This document shows positions 50,308-58,206 of a DNA stretch of 64,000 nucleotides, one piece after another. Every line of letters begins with the position of its first letter. The stretch's first letter is position 1. Under the pieces are notes generated by a model. The model ran no database searches. It saw only the letters and a program-made list of their open reading frames with translations, and was not told the origin of the DNA. Position numbers and translations under genes: made by a program. Source of the DNA: an uncultured Clostridia bacterium (GTDB taxonomy: Bacteria; Bacillota; Clostridia; Oscillospirales; Oscillospiraceae); NCBI GenBank assembly GCA_946186375.1, contig CAMHMZ010000004.1:28710-92709 (forward strand). Direction: 5' to 3'.

Positions 50308-50994
50308 ATGATCATTTTGTTTCTGCGTACTCTGATCGTATATGTCACGCTGCTGGCCGTCCTGCGGCTGCTCGGCAAGCGCCAGCTCGGCGAGATGGAG
50401 CTGTCGGAGTTCGTCGTCGCCGCGCTGATCGCGGATATGGCCGCGCACCCGCTGCAGGATCTCGGTATCCCGCTCATCAACGGCCTTGTCCCGATGCTGA
50501 CGCTCTTCTGCTGCGAGGTGCTCATCGCGGGCGTGTCGCTCAAAAGCATCCGCCTGCGCAAGCTCCTCTTCGGAAAGCCGAGCCTGCTGATCACGCGCGG
50601 CGTGATCGACCAGAGGGAGATGCGAAAAAACCGCTTCACACTCGACGAATTGACACAGGAGCTGCGCTCACAGGGCGCCATGGACCTGAGCAAGATCGAA
50701 TACGCCATCCTGGAGACGAACGGGAAGCTGACCGTGATCCCCTTCCCCGCCGAAAAGCCCGTGACGGCGGCCATGCTGGGTCTCGGCGTCGAGGACGGCG
50801 GCTGCCCCTTCATCCTCATCTGCGACGGGAGGGTGCTCAGCGAAAACCTCCGGCGCAGCGGAAAAGACGAAGCCTGGCTGCGGGACGAGCTTCAGCGCCG
50901 CGGGGCGAAGAGCGCGCGCGAGGTCTTTCTTCTGAGCGTGAACGCCGCGGGTCAGGTCTACTATTGCGCGAAGGAGGCGTCCCATGAAACGTGA
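50308..50994 (+). CDS. DUF421-family membrane protein
   Basis: The 228-residue protein starts with three membrane segments (MIILFLRTLIVYVTLLAVLRLLGKRQLGEMELSEFVVAALIADMAA is the hallmark start) and continues with the conserved cytoplasmic YetF-like domain (KPSLLITRGVIDQREMRKNRFT, LDELTQELRSQGAMDLSKIEYAILETNG). The function is unknown. The ATG at 50308 follows AAAGGGATCTCC. It overlaps a DUF4363 gene, the usual partner of DUF421 in Clostridia. Confidence 0.88.
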   Translation: MIILFLRTLIVYVTLLAVLRLLGKRQLGEMELSEFVVAALIADMAAHPLQDLGIPLINGLVPMLTLFCCEVLIAGVSLKSIRLRKLLFGKPSLLITRGVIDQREMRKNRFTLDELTQELRSQGAMDLSKIEYAILETNGKLTVIPFPAEKPVTAAMLGLGVEDGGCPFILICDGRVLSENLRRSGKDEAWLRDELQRRGAKSAREVFLLSVNAAGQVYYCAKEASHET

Positions 50995-51364
50995 GATCGG
51001 AGCGGCGCTGCTGCTGTGTCTGCTGCTGGGGCTGTCGCTTTATAATCTGCACTATTATGACGCGCTGACAGACAGCGTCGAAGCAGAGCTGTCGCTCTCC
51101 CGCTCCTGCGCGGACAGCGGCGACTTTTCCGGCGCCCGGGAGCACGCGCAGCAAGCACTGGGGCTCTGGCAGGATGCTGACGCGTTCACGCATATCTTCA
51201 TCCGTCACCCGGAGATCGACGGTCTGGCGGACGCCTTCTATGATCTTCTGCAGCACCTGGACGAGAAAAATGCCGAGGCCGCGGCCTCAGCCTATGAGAG
51301 GCTGAACTATCATCTCGACTGTGTGGATGAGATGGAGCATCCGCGGCTCGGCAGTGTGTTCTGA
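50984..51364 (+). CDS. DUF4363-family protein
   Basis: The 126-residue protein has one N-terminal membrane segment or signal anchor (IGAALLLCLLLGLSLYNLHYY) and a helical extracytoplasmic part. It overlaps the DUF421 gene by 11 bases, and the pair recurs in Clostridia. The function is unknown; a joint role at the membrane is inferred. It ends one base before the convergent nrdR stop with no terminator between. Confidence 0.75.
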   Translation: MKREIGAALLLCLLLGLSLYNLHYYDALTDSVEAELSLSRSCADSGDFSGAREHAQQALGLWQDADAFTHIFIRHPEIDGLADAFYDLLQHLDEKNAEAAASAYERLNYHLDCVDEMEHPRLGSVF

Positions 51365-51823
51365 TTATTTGTTCTCCTTGAGAAGCTTCGTCAGTTCCTC
51401 CATGAAGGTGTTGATATCCTTGAAGCTGCGATAGACGGAAGCAAAGCGCACATAGGCGACCTCGTCGATGTCCTTCAGGCGGCTCATGACCATCTCGCCG
51501 ATCTCCACCGTGCTGATCTCGCGCTCGAGATGGCTCTGCAGCTCCTGCTCGATCTCGTCCGCGATCTCCTCGAGCTGGCCGAGGGCGACCGGGCGCTTCT
51601 CACAGGCACGCACCATGCCGTTGATGAGCTTCACCTTGTCGAAGGACTGACGGCTGCCGTCGCGCTTGATGACGACGATCGGCAGGCGCTCGATGATCTC
51701 ATAGGTCGTAAAACGCTTCTGACAGGCCAGGCACTCGCGGCGGCGGCGGATCGTCGCCCCCTCCTCCGCAGGACGCGAGTCGATGACTTTACTTTCCAGA
51801 TAGGCGCAGAACGGGCATTTCAT
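51365..51823 (-). CDS. nrdR: Transcriptional repressor NrdR
   Basis: NrdR senses ATP/dATP and represses ribonucleotide reductase genes. The 152-residue product has the N-terminal zinc ribbon ([34 protein letters not shown]) and the ATP-cone ([17 protein letters not shown]). The length and order are standard. No NrdR boxes are obvious in the window, so its targets lie elsewhere. Confidence 0.97.
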   Translation of the reverse strand: MKCPFCAYLESKVIDSRPAEEGATIRRRRECLACQKRFTTYEIIERLPIVVIKRDGSRQSFDKVKLINGMVRACEKRPVALGQLEEIADEIEQELQSHLEREISTVEIGEMVMSRLKDIDEVAYVRFASVYRSFKDINTFMEELTKLLKENK

Positions 51824-51986
51824 GGCTGTTTCTCCCCCACAAGCAATTTGTCTGATCTCTCCGGGTTTTCAGGGCCCGGACGCTCTGTTGAAAAAAGTAT
51901 AACACAGGCGAAACGAGTTTGCCACAAAAAATTATGTAAATCAAAAAACTTTTTCTGTGCCGGGCCATTAGCCCCCGCAAGATGGA

Positions 51987-52014
51987 AACGCGCGCCGGAG
52001 ATCCGGCGCGCGTT
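51987..52014 (-). terminator. Hairpin after the flavodiiron gene
   Basis: The perfect 13-bp arms AACGCGCGCCGGA/TCCGGCGCGCGTT enclose only two bases; the T-run behind is short, so termination may be weak. Confidence 0.55.
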
Positions 52015-52035
52015 GACGATTTCAGGCGTTGATTC

Positions 52036-54045
52036 TTATTGCTCGGCGGGCTCGAAGTCCTCCCTGCCGTGATGGCAGATCGGGCAGTCGTAGTTCTCCG
52101 GCAGCTCGCCCTCGCAGGGCTCGAAGTGGCCGCAGATCTTGCAGAGGTAGCCCTTCTGCTTTTTCTTCTCCACCGGCACCACGTGCTCGAACTCCTCCTT
52201 GCCGTGCTTGCAGAGCGGGCAGACAAAGTCTTCCGGCAGCTCCGCGCCCTCGTACACATAGCCGCAGACCCGACAGACCCAGCATTCCTTCTGCTCAGGC
52301 GCGGGGTTCTTCTTGGGCTTGATATGGGCGTGATAGTAGCTGTAGGTGCAGCTCGGCGCGTTGGAGAGGACGCGTGCCTCCACGACGTTGGCGATATAGA
52401 GGACCTGCGTCTCAAGATCCTTGACGTCGATGACCTCGCAGGAGAGCACCGCGTTCGTAAAGGTCGGCACATAGCGGATGCCGTTTGCCATCCGGTCGTC
52501 ATAGTCCACGTCCGCAAACTTGTCCACATCGCGGCCGGACTGGAAGCCGAAGCGCTGGAAGAGGCTGTAGGGCGCGTCCTCGGTGAGGATGGAGATGTTG
52601 AAGCGCCCGGCCCTGGCGACCATGTCGCAGGTGTTGTTCTTCTTGATGCAGGAGATGGTGATCTTCTTCGGGTCGCCCGCAGCGACCTGCCCGGCTGTGT
52701 TGATGATGCAGCCGTAGTCCCTGCCGTCGACGCGGGTGGTGAGCACCTCGACGCCGTAGCTGAACTTGTTGAAGGCCTTGGTGTTCACGGCCTCGGGATC
52801 ATAGCTGCCCGCGGCGGGGACGATGACTGCCTCCTCGACCGGCGCCGGGCAGAGATCGGCGGTGATGAGGTCGGCCAGAGCGTCGAGCTCGGCCAGCTGC
52901 CCCTCAGCCAGCGCGGACTTGAGCGTGACGTTCTCCCCGATGAATTCGGTGTTCTTGAGGCCGCTCAGCAGCTCCTTCATGGCCTTGCCGCTGGCCGGCG
53001 CCCAACTGCCGTTTTCGATCAGCGCGATCTTGCGGCCCTGGAGGTTGTGGTTGGCGATGTCGTGCAGGAGGTTTTCCATGGTGACGAACACGCCCGCGTT
53101 ATAGGTGGTGGCGGCAAAGACGAGGTGGCTGCAGCGGAAAGCGTCGGAGACGATATAGCTGGCAGGCGTGACGGAGGTGTCGTACATGCGCACCTTCACG
53201 CCGCGCTCCACGAGCCTGGCGGCCAGGATGTTGGCGGCGTTCTCGGTGTGGCCGTACACGGAGGCATAGGCCAGCAGGACGCTCTTTTCCTCCGGGGTGT
53301 AGCTGCTCCAGAGCAGGTACTTCTCCAGGAAATCGCCGAAATGGCTGCGCCAGACAAAGCCGTGCAGCGGGCAGACCAGGCTGATCTCCAGCGCGGCCGC
53401 CTTTTTGAGGACGGACTGCACCTGCGGGCCGTACTTGCCGACGATGTTGGTGTAGTAGCGGCGCGCCTCGTTGAGGTTTTCCGCGAAGAAATCCGCCTCG
53501 TCGTTGAACAGCCGCCCGTTCAGAGCGCCGAAGGTGCCGAAGGCGTCGGCCGTGAAGAGAATCTTGTCGGTCAGATCGTAGCTCATCATGACCTCGGGCC
53601 AGTGCACCATGGGCGCCATTACGAAGGTGAATTCATGCCGCCCGGTGGAGAACTTGTCCCCCTCCTTGACGACGGTAATACGGTTTTCCAGATCCATGGG
53701 GAAAAACTGGCCGAGCATGGTCTTGATCTTGGCGTTGCAGATGATCTGCGCCTCCGGATACCGGGTGAGCACCAGCTCGAGCGTGGCGGCATGGTCCGGC
53801 TCCATGTGGTGGACCACAAGGCAGTCGAGCTTGCGGCCGCCGAGCGCATAGGCGAGGTTTTCGAGAAAGACGCTGTACACGGCCTTGTCCACCGTGTCGA
53901 ACAGAACGGTCTTCTCATCGAGCAGCAGATAAGAGTTATAGGAAACGCCGTCGGGGACGCCGTAGACGCCCTCGAAGCAGGCAAGACGCCGGTCGTCGGC
54001 TCCTACCCAGATCAGATCCTCGGTCACTTTTCTTGTGCAGTGCAT
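52036..54045 (-). CDS. Multi-domain flavodiiron protein with two C-terminal rubredoxin domains
   Basis: The 669-residue protein combines a metallo-beta-lactamase-like diiron domain (1-250, iron motif HHMEPDHA), a flavodoxin domain (about 255-395, ASVYGHTENAANIL), a flavin-reductase-like domain (about 430-580, KITISCIKKNNTCDMV), and two rubredoxin-type domains, CRVCGYVYEG with CPLCKHGKEEF and CKICGHFEPCEG with CPICHHGREDF. Flavodiiron proteins reduce O2 or NO to harmless products; the extra domains would let it take electrons from NAD(P)H directly. The ATG at 54045 follows GGAGGATC. It has its own promoter. Confidence 0.93.
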   Translation of the reverse strand: MHCTRKVTEDLIWVGADDRRLACFEGVYGVPDGVSYNSYLLLDEKTVLFDTVDKAVYSVFLENLAYALGGRKLDCLVVHHMEPDHAATLELVLTRYPEAQIICNAKIKTMLGQFFPMDLENRITVVKEGDKFSTGRHEFTFVMAPMVHWPEVMMSYDLTDKILFTADAFGTFGALNGRLFNDEADFFAENLNEARRYYTNIVGKYGPQVQSVLKKAAALEISLVCPLHGFVWRSHFGDFLEKYLLWSSYTPEEKSVLLAYASVYGHTENAANILAARLVERGVKVRMYDTSVTPASYIVSDAFRCSHLVFAATTYNAGVFVTMENLLHDIANHNLQGRKIALIENGSWAPASGKAMKELLSGLKNTEFIGENVTLKSALAEGQLAELDALADLITADLCPAPVEEAVIVPAAGSYDPEAVNTKAFNKFSYGVEVLTTRVDGRDYGCIINTAGQVAAGDPKKITISCIKKNNTCDMVARAGRFNISILTEDAPYSLFQRFGFQSGRDVDKFADVDYDDRMANGIRYVPTFTNAVLSCEVIDVKDLETQVLYIANVVEARVLSNAPSCTYSYYHAHIKPKKNPAPEQKECWVCRVCGYVYEGAELPEDFVCPLCKHGKEEFEHVVPVEKKKQKGYLCKICGHFEPCEGELPENYDCPICHHGREDFEPAEQ

Positions 54046-54080
54046 AGCAGATCCTCCGATCATTAATAATCATCTCTTTG

Positions 54081-54109
54081 ATTATATGCGAAAGCCGGAA
54101 AAAGCGCAA
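54081..54109 (-). promoter_or_regulatory. Promoter of the flavodiiron gene
   Basis: On the minus strand TTGCGC (54104-54109) and TATAAT (54081-54086) are separated by 17 bases. Confidence 0.8.
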
Positions 54110-54187
54110 GGAGAATTCAATTTAATCTTCCTTTTTTCGCCCACGCGTGTTATATTGAGCGCAAGATGATTTCACAGGAGGATCACT

Positions 54188-54550
54188 ATGGCTGAAAAAA
54201 GATTTGCAGGCGTTTCCGGTTCTGTGGAGAGTGCCGAGCTCAGCGCCGATTATGCCGCGGCGGAGAAGTTCGACTCCGTGCGCGTCGGCCGTCTGGGCGT
54301 CTTCTTCCGCGAGGGCTTTCGCACGCGCTTTCTGTCCTACAGCGACTTCGAGCGCGTGTTTATCCGCATCAACGAGGTCAACGGCAAGCTCTGCTGCGGC
54401 AAGGCCGTGTTTCAGTACTTCCGTCTCGTGTTCGTGCGAAACGGCAAGGAATATGCGGACGTCATGAGTGAGAACGAAAAAGCGATGGACGAGGCCCTTG
54501 CCCGCATCGCGGAGCTCTCCCCTTCCACCTTGATCGGCTTTGTCAAATAA
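54188..54550 (+). CDS. Conserved hypothetical protein, 120 residues
   Basis: The protein is soluble, has no signal peptide and shows a beta-rich core with FREGFRTRFLSYSDFERVFIRINEVNGKLCCG and VFQYFRLVFVRNGKEYADV. I do not recognise a family; the pattern could be a PH-like fold. It has a clear AGGAGGATC ribosome site and ends at a terminator shared with the convergent 38-codon gene. It diverges from the flavodiiron gene, which does not prove a link. Confidence 0.6.
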   Translation: MAEKRFAGVSGSVESAELSADYAAAEKFDSVRVGRLGVFFREGFRTRFLSYSDFERVFIRINEVNGKLCCGKAVFQYFRLVFVRNGKEYADVMSENEKAMDEALARIAELSPSTLIGFVK

Positions 54551-54567
54551 CAGACTGAACGCGCAAA

Positions 54568-54594
54568 AAGAGCCGCTGCGACGCAGCGGCTCTT
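54568..54594. terminator. Bidirectional terminator
   Basis: The 13-bp stem AAGAGCCGCTGCG/CGCAGCGGCTCTT has a single unpaired centre base. The minus strand continues with TTTTTGCGC, the plus strand with GTCATAT. Confidence 0.85.
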
Positions 54595-54619
54595 GTCATA
54601 TCAGTTTGGGATGAGATGC

Positions 54620-54736
54620 TCAGTCGCGAACCTCATCAAACAGCCCTCTGTCAAAGACACCGGGAGCCATGGCGATGACCATCATGGAGAGGCCACTCTG
54701 AAAATGATTCTGGAACAGATTACGGAACTTACGCAT
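54620..54736 (-). CDS. Small protein of 38 residues
   Basis: A frame reads MRKFRNLFQNHFQSGLSMM and then VIAMAPGVFDRGLFDEVRD. It has a ribosome site (AAAGGAAG), a promoter 40 bases upstream (54776-54803) and a terminator directly behind (54568-54594), so it is a complete transcription unit. The N-terminal half is basic and amphipathic, the middle hydrophobic. I do not know its function; a membrane-associated regulatory peptide is one possibility. Confidence 0.65.
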   Translation of the reverse strand: MRKFRNLFQNHFQSGLSMMVIAMAPGVFDRGLFDEVRD

Positions 54737-54775
54737 AGATGAGCACTTCCTTTCTCGACCTCAGTCGCAATTCGT

Positions 54776-54803
54776 ATTATACGCATTGCACAAAAGAATT
54801 CAA
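54776..54803 (-). promoter_or_regulatory. Promoter of the 38-codon gene
   Basis: On the minus strand TTGAAT (54798-54803) and TATAAT (54776-54781) are separated by 16 bases. Confidence 0.75.
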
Positions 54804-55088
54804 TTGATTTTATGCACAATCTCCAAATTAGAGCAATTTTTGTGGATTGTGCCTTACTGCTGTGCAAAATCTATGTTTTCGTGGCCGTTTTTTAGTTTCC
54901 TTTGGTCGTTCTGCACAAGTTTATTCCTTCCTGTTTGCCGATCAATGGAAACCGCAGCCTTTTTTGCCGATTTTCGCCCTGAAATCTTTGTCTATTTTTT
55001 ATCAATCCTCGGCAAAATGACAATCCCCTGCCCTGCCTCGGTCTGAAAGCCTTCATTTTCGACCATAGAAATAATTTGAAAAAAGAGC
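54804..55088. other. Gene-free AT-rich region before the tRNA locus
   Basis: No frame with a ribosome site is seen. The composition drops sharply in GC from here to about 58.2 kb. A distant 8-bp inverted repeat (GCACAATC at 54814, GATTGTGC at 54845) is the only structure I notice. Confidence 0.5.
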
Positions 55089-55117
55089 TTGACATTTACC
55101 GCTTGGTCTGCTAATAT
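55089..55117 (+). promoter_or_regulatory. Strong promoter of the tRNA-Ala region
   Basis: TTGACA (55089-55094) and TAATAT (55112-55117) are separated by 17 bases, with the predicted start just before the first tRNA-like unit. Confidence 0.85.
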
Positions 55118-55130
55118 ACTCCTTGCTCAC

Positions 55131-55344
55131 GGGGGTATAGCTCAGCTGGGAGCGCACACCGTATTTAACCAGCCCCCTCGTTTGAGTACCTGCAAAACCC
55201 GCAAACCCTTACAATTAAACAACAAAGTATCTCCTACGGGGGTATAGCTCAGCTGGGAGCGCGCATCATATTTAACCAGCCCCCTGTTTGAGAGAGCTTC
55301 TTGAAGCAAAAAACCCTACAAATCAATAAAAAACATGCTCCCTC
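55131..55344 (+). repeat. Two tandem 107-bp units, each beginning with a tRNA-Ala 5' half
   Basis: Units 55131-55237 and 55238-55344 each start GGGGGTATAGCTCAGCTGGG, the acceptor strand and D-arm of the following tRNA-Ala. The D-loop in both is two bases shorter than in the tRNA. After six variable bases both continue with a shared TATTTAACCAGCCCCCT and GTTTGAG, giving a CCCCC that can pair with the first GGGGG. Anticodon arm, T-arm and CCA end are missing. The spacing from unit to unit and to the real tRNA is exactly 107 bases. Confidence 0.85.
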
Positions 55345-55420
<76 letters not shown>

Positions 55421-55433
55421 TAGCATGTTTTAT

Positions 55434-55465
55434 GGCTTGTATTCTACGGAGTACGAGCCTTTTTA
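55434..55465 (+). terminator. Terminator after tRNA-Ala
   Basis: The arms GGCTTGTA and TACGAGCC pair with one G-U, with a loop of about ten bases and a TTTTTATTT tail. Confidence 0.8.
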
Positions 55466-55535
55466 TTTCCCAAAAACGAATATCGGGATGATGCTGGCAG
55501 CTTCCACCACCGTTCAAGCATCCTCCCTCCTACTG

Positions 55536-55583
55536 AAAAAGGCCGTTTCCACGTTCAATAGATCGTGAAAGCGGCCTTTTTTT
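55536..55583. terminator. Bidirectional terminator between tRNA-Ala and vanZ
   Basis: AAAAAGGCCGTTTCCACG and CGTGAAAGCGGCCTTTTTTT pair over most of their length with one mismatch. It ends vanZ on the minus strand directly after its stop. Confidence 0.9.
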
Positions 55584-56226
55584 ATTGCCAAACCTGTATT
55601 TCTCCGCTTGCCATCCCCGCAGCAAATAGAGCTTTATAGATCGACGGCTGAATTGTCAGCATAATCAATACTGAACAGATCCAAAAAATCAGCGGTTCAT
55701 AATAGCATTGACTGCCTTTTACTCTGATCTGTTTCTTCCAAGACTCCGGCGTAACCTTATATAGCATTTTGTAAATGCCATACCCCAAGCAAGCTCCGAT
55801 TGTGTTTGTGATCAAGTCATTTATATCCGTTGCGCCAAAGCCGAACATCTGGATTATCTCAACAGACAGCGAAACAAGGAAACCTGCTAAAGCGATCTTT
55901 CCGAGCGTATCATATTTTTCGTACAATACAGGAAGGAAAAACCCCATCGGCACAAATAAAAGTATGTTCAGAACAGTATCCACAGGGCCTCTTATCATAT
56001 CTACATAAGGAATAAAAGAAAACCTCGGAGAAAAGGATGCCCTAATGCAAATACCTGTTACTGTCAATAAACCGATGAGATAAAAAGCAAAAACAAATGA
56101 TGTTGTTACATGACCTATTGTTTGCTTCTTTCCCATTAGACGAAGAATAATAAAATACACTACCAATGCGGCCATCGTGGGGATACTGCCGCTTATCAGA
56201 TGACGTACAACAAACTCCCAATCCAT
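55582..56226 (-). CDS. VanZ-family membrane protein
   Basis: The 214-residue polytopic protein has the VanZ-like signature: ILLFVPMGFFLPVLYEKY, an EIIQ motif and DINDLITNTIGACLGYGIYKML. VanZ-type proteins can lower teicoplanin binding, but most family members have unknown roles, and no van ligase genes are nearby. GC content is clearly lower than in the core genes, which suggests transfer. It is flanked by a terminator and palindrome copy A. Confidence 0.85.
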   Translation of the reverse strand: MDWEFVVRHLISGSIPTMAALVVYFIILRLMGKKQTIGHVTTSFVFAFYLIGLLTVTGICIRASFSPRFSFIPYVDMIRGPVDTVLNILLFVPMGFFLPVLYEKYDTLGKIALAGFLVSLSVEIIQMFGFGATDINDLITNTIGACLGYGIYKMLYKVTPESWKKQIRVKGSQCYYEPLIFWICSVLIMLTIQPSIYKALFAAGMASGEIQVWQ

Positions 56227-56292
56227 ATAGTCAGCTCCTTATTCTGCAACCGGGATAGAAAAACCAGCGACATGATCATAGCAAGCGGGCAA

Positions 56293-56321
56293 AAAATGTG
56301 TTTCACGGTGAGACACATTTT
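56293..56321. repeat. Accessory-region palindrome, copy A
   Basis: The core AAATGTGTCTCACCGTGAAACACA reads on the minus strand. It ends in TTTTTT on that strand, so it could terminate the SRAP operon, and it lies 67 bases before the vanZ start. Confidence 0.7.
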
Positions 56322-56424
56322 CATGTTCATGAAACAAGCATTGCTTGTATTATATCACATTCCACATACTTGTGTTTTAATTCTAACCTTCATTCTCATT
56401 AAATCTTCATTAAGATCAGCAACA

Positions 56425-56447
56425 CTTTTTTACGGTGATACACGTTT
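56425..56447. repeat. Accessory-region palindrome, partial copy B
   Basis: A degenerate half copy (TACGGTGATACACGTTT) overlaps the stop codon of the PD-(D/E)XK-like gene. Confidence 0.4.
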
Positions 56448-56956
56448 CATGCGTATGTATCAAACATCTGCTTTACCCGTTCTTCTGTGAAAAGCCATTC
56501 TTCGGGGAGCTTGTCTATTGTTCCGGCTGCGCTGGCTCTCTCGCCCCAAACATGATGCTCGCGCAGAACAGTTTCACCCATGCCAGCCCTGGAATCATGC
56601 AGCGCCTGAGCGATCTCGCTCGGCGTTGCAAGATACATCCTCGGCAACTGATCGTCGGTCACATTCTGAAACTGTACGAGACAGAAGATAGTCTTTTTCC
56701 CGTGAGCTTCAAGCCATTTGTTAATGGCCTCGTGATAGTCACAACCCTTTTTGTAATTCTGCGTCAAGCCCCAGCCGCCGTCTTGACTTCCCTTGACGGA
56801 GACTTTTAGCATCTTATCTCCCTTTGTTGCGATAAGATCATATTCCGGCTGATTTGCGCCGTACTGAACAGATACATCTATTCCATATCTGGCAAACTGG
56901 GCGGCTGCAAACGCCTCACCAGCGACGCCTATATGCCATGAACTGACTTTCTTCAT
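56447..56956 (-). CDS. PD-(D/E)XK nuclease-like protein, uncharacterised
   Basis: The 169-residue protein begins SWHIGVAGEAFAAAQFARYG, followed by QPEYDLIATKGDKMLKVSVKGSQ. The spacing E...PEYD...VSVKGSQ is that of a PD-(D/E)XK nuclease core such as DUF4365-like or resolvase-like proteins. Activity is inferred from the motif only. It follows the 59-residue gene by three bases, so it belongs to the SRAP operon. GC content is low relative to the core genome. Confidence 0.6.
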   Translation of the reverse strand: MKKVSSWHIGVAGEAFAAAQFARYGIDVSVQYGANQPEYDLIATKGDKMLKVSVKGSQDGGWGLTQNYKKGCDYHEAINKWLEAHGKKTIFCLVQFQNVTDDQLPRMYLATPSEIAQALHDSRAGMGETVLREHHVWGERASAAGTIDKLPEEWLFTEERVKQMFDTYA

Positions 56957-56959
56957 ATT

Positions 56960-57139
56960 CTACCCCTCAATCCCCATTTTCTCTATTAAGTCATGTAGGC
57001 TTTTGTCGTGCTGGGCTTTACTGATCGCCCCGCGCTCCAGGAACATATCAAGAGTTTGTTTCTGTTTCAAGAAAAGCTGCTTGTTCTTCTCCGCATAGGA
57101 CAGATGATCCCATGCGGAGTTTTCTATCTTCACGTCCAT
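56960..57139 (-). CDS. Small protein of 59 residues in the SRAP operon
   Basis: The frame reads MDVKIENSAWDHLSYAEKNK, then QLFLKQKQTLDMFLERGAIS and KAQHDKSLHDLIEKMGIEG. It is charged and helical, with no membrane segment. Its start lies 15 bases after the SRAP stop and its end three bases before the next ATG, which supports a real operon member; the ribosome site (AGAGAG) is weak. It may be a helical adaptor for SRAP. The function is unknown. Confidence 0.65.
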   Translation of the reverse strand: MDVKIENSAWDHLSYAEKNKQLFLKQKQTLDMFLERGAISKAQHDKSLHDLIEKMGIEG

Positions 57140-57154
57140 ATCGTTCTCTCTTTA

Positions 57155-57730
57155 TTATGCTGGCTTCCTCAAAAGCATAGGAGACGCCGTAGCAAGGATT
57201 TCAGCGGCGGCGCTGCGATCTGTCAGATAAGGCCGCACGTCTTTTTCCCCAACGATCACGGGCATACGGTCATGTATCTCGATCATAGATTCGTTGGCCG
57301 GGCGCGTGAGGATTGCAAAACGGTACGCTCCGTCAATGAGCTTGTAGATCCCGCAGAGGTAAATCGTCTGCATGGTGTCCACTGTAAACAGATACTTTGT
57401 TTTTTCCCTGTCGTGATGGCTCCACTCATAAAAGCCGGAGGCCGGGAGGATCACACGCCGATCGCGCAAGCTGTCGGCAAAGGTTTTCTTTTCCGCTGCC
57501 GTTTCAGAACGCGCATTGATAATCAGCTTGTTATCCTGGAAGCCCAGAAAGCCGAAACCCGCCGGAACAGCGACGATCTTCCCGTGCTGATCTATCACAG
57601 CCGGGACAATATCGCCGGGAAGAATCTCGCCCGTTTTGTACTCTCCGGGATAGTTCTTCTCCATGTACTTGTTGACCGCATCCAGCTTTTCGTCCTCGCT
57701 GACGCGGGTAAAGTAGTATCTGCCGCACAT
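57155..57730 (-). CDS. SRAP-domain protein (SOS response-associated, YedK/HMCES type)
   Basis: SRAP proteins crosslink to abasic sites in single-stranded DNA through Cys2. The 191-residue product starts MCGRYYF, so the catalytic Cys2 is present. It has the conserved ARSETAAEKKTFADSL, GFYEWSH with the active-site Glu, and the late His in IHDRMPVI. The ATG at 57730 is certain because the Cys must be residue 2; it follows GGAGAAAC. Palindrome copy C lies directly upstream. Its presence on a mobile-like region is common. Confidence 0.92.
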   Translation of the reverse strand: MCGRYYFTRVSEDEKLDAVNKYMEKNYPGEYKTGEILPGDIVPAVIDQHGKIVAVPAGFGFLGFQDNKLIINARSETAAEKKTFADSLRDRRVILPASGFYEWSHHDREKTKYLFTVDTMQTIYLCGIYKLIDGAYRFAILTRPANESMIEIHDRMPVIVGEKDVRPYLTDRSAAAEILATASPMLLRKPA

Positions 57731-57741
57731 ATTGTTTCTCC

Positions 57742-57767
57742 AAATGTGTCTCACCGTGAAACACAAT
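57742..57767. repeat. Accessory-region palindrome, copy C
   Basis: AAATGTGTCTCACCGTGAAACACA lies 12 bases before the SRAP start codon, between its ribosome site and the upstream gene. The core is the same as copy A. Confidence 0.7.
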
Positions 57768-57785
57768 ATCTCTACAAACTGGAAT

Positions 57786-58133
57786 TTACCGACGTATCAG
57801 AATGCCTTTCATATACTGCGTTTCATTATGCGTTTTGTATACTTCCAGCTTTTCTTCTTCCGAACAACCTACCAGAATTTTGATTTCTGAATCTCTCTTC
57901 AATAAATCAACGATACACATGATGGCATCGATCTTTTTATCACCGCTTCCGACCCATACGTCAATTCCTGCACCATCCATAGAGGAGGTATCTTTCAAAT
58001 ATCCATAGTCAACCTTATAAATAAAGTTTGAAAATCTGGGATGAGCAGAGCCTTTGGGCCTGTCGATCACAATTTCTGAATTACTTACCAATTCATCCAG
58101 CGCTTTCCAAAAATCCTCGTTATAGCCGTCCAC
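57786..58133 (-). CDS. Short inorganic-pyrophosphatase-like protein
   Basis: The 115-residue protein has IVIDRPKGSAHPRFSNFIYKVDYGYLKDTSSMDGAGIDVWVGS, which resembles the family I pyrophosphatase core (DYGYxxxT, DGxxxDV). At 115 residues it is much shorter than the usual ~170, and the DGDPxD signature is changed to DGAGID, so metal binding is doubtful. The GTG at 58133 follows AAGGAGG. It is flanked by palindromes C and D. It may be a divergent enzyme or a reused fold. Confidence 0.6.
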   Translation of the reverse strand: MDGYNEDFWKALDELVSNSEIVIDRPKGSAHPRFSNFIYKVDYGYLKDTSSMDGAGIDVWVGSGDKKIDAIMCIVDLLKRDSEIKILVGCSEEEKLEVYKTHNETQYMKGILIRR

Positions 58134-58206
58134 ATTATCGCCTCCTTACAAACTCCGATTTGTCGAGGTGATTATACCACACCTACAACTCCATATCAAT
58201 CTGTCG

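Noticed and set aside
55131..55344. Two further tRNA-Ala genes
   Set aside because: Only the first ~25 bases match a tRNA. Anticodon arm, T-arm and CCA are absent and the D-loop is two bases too short.
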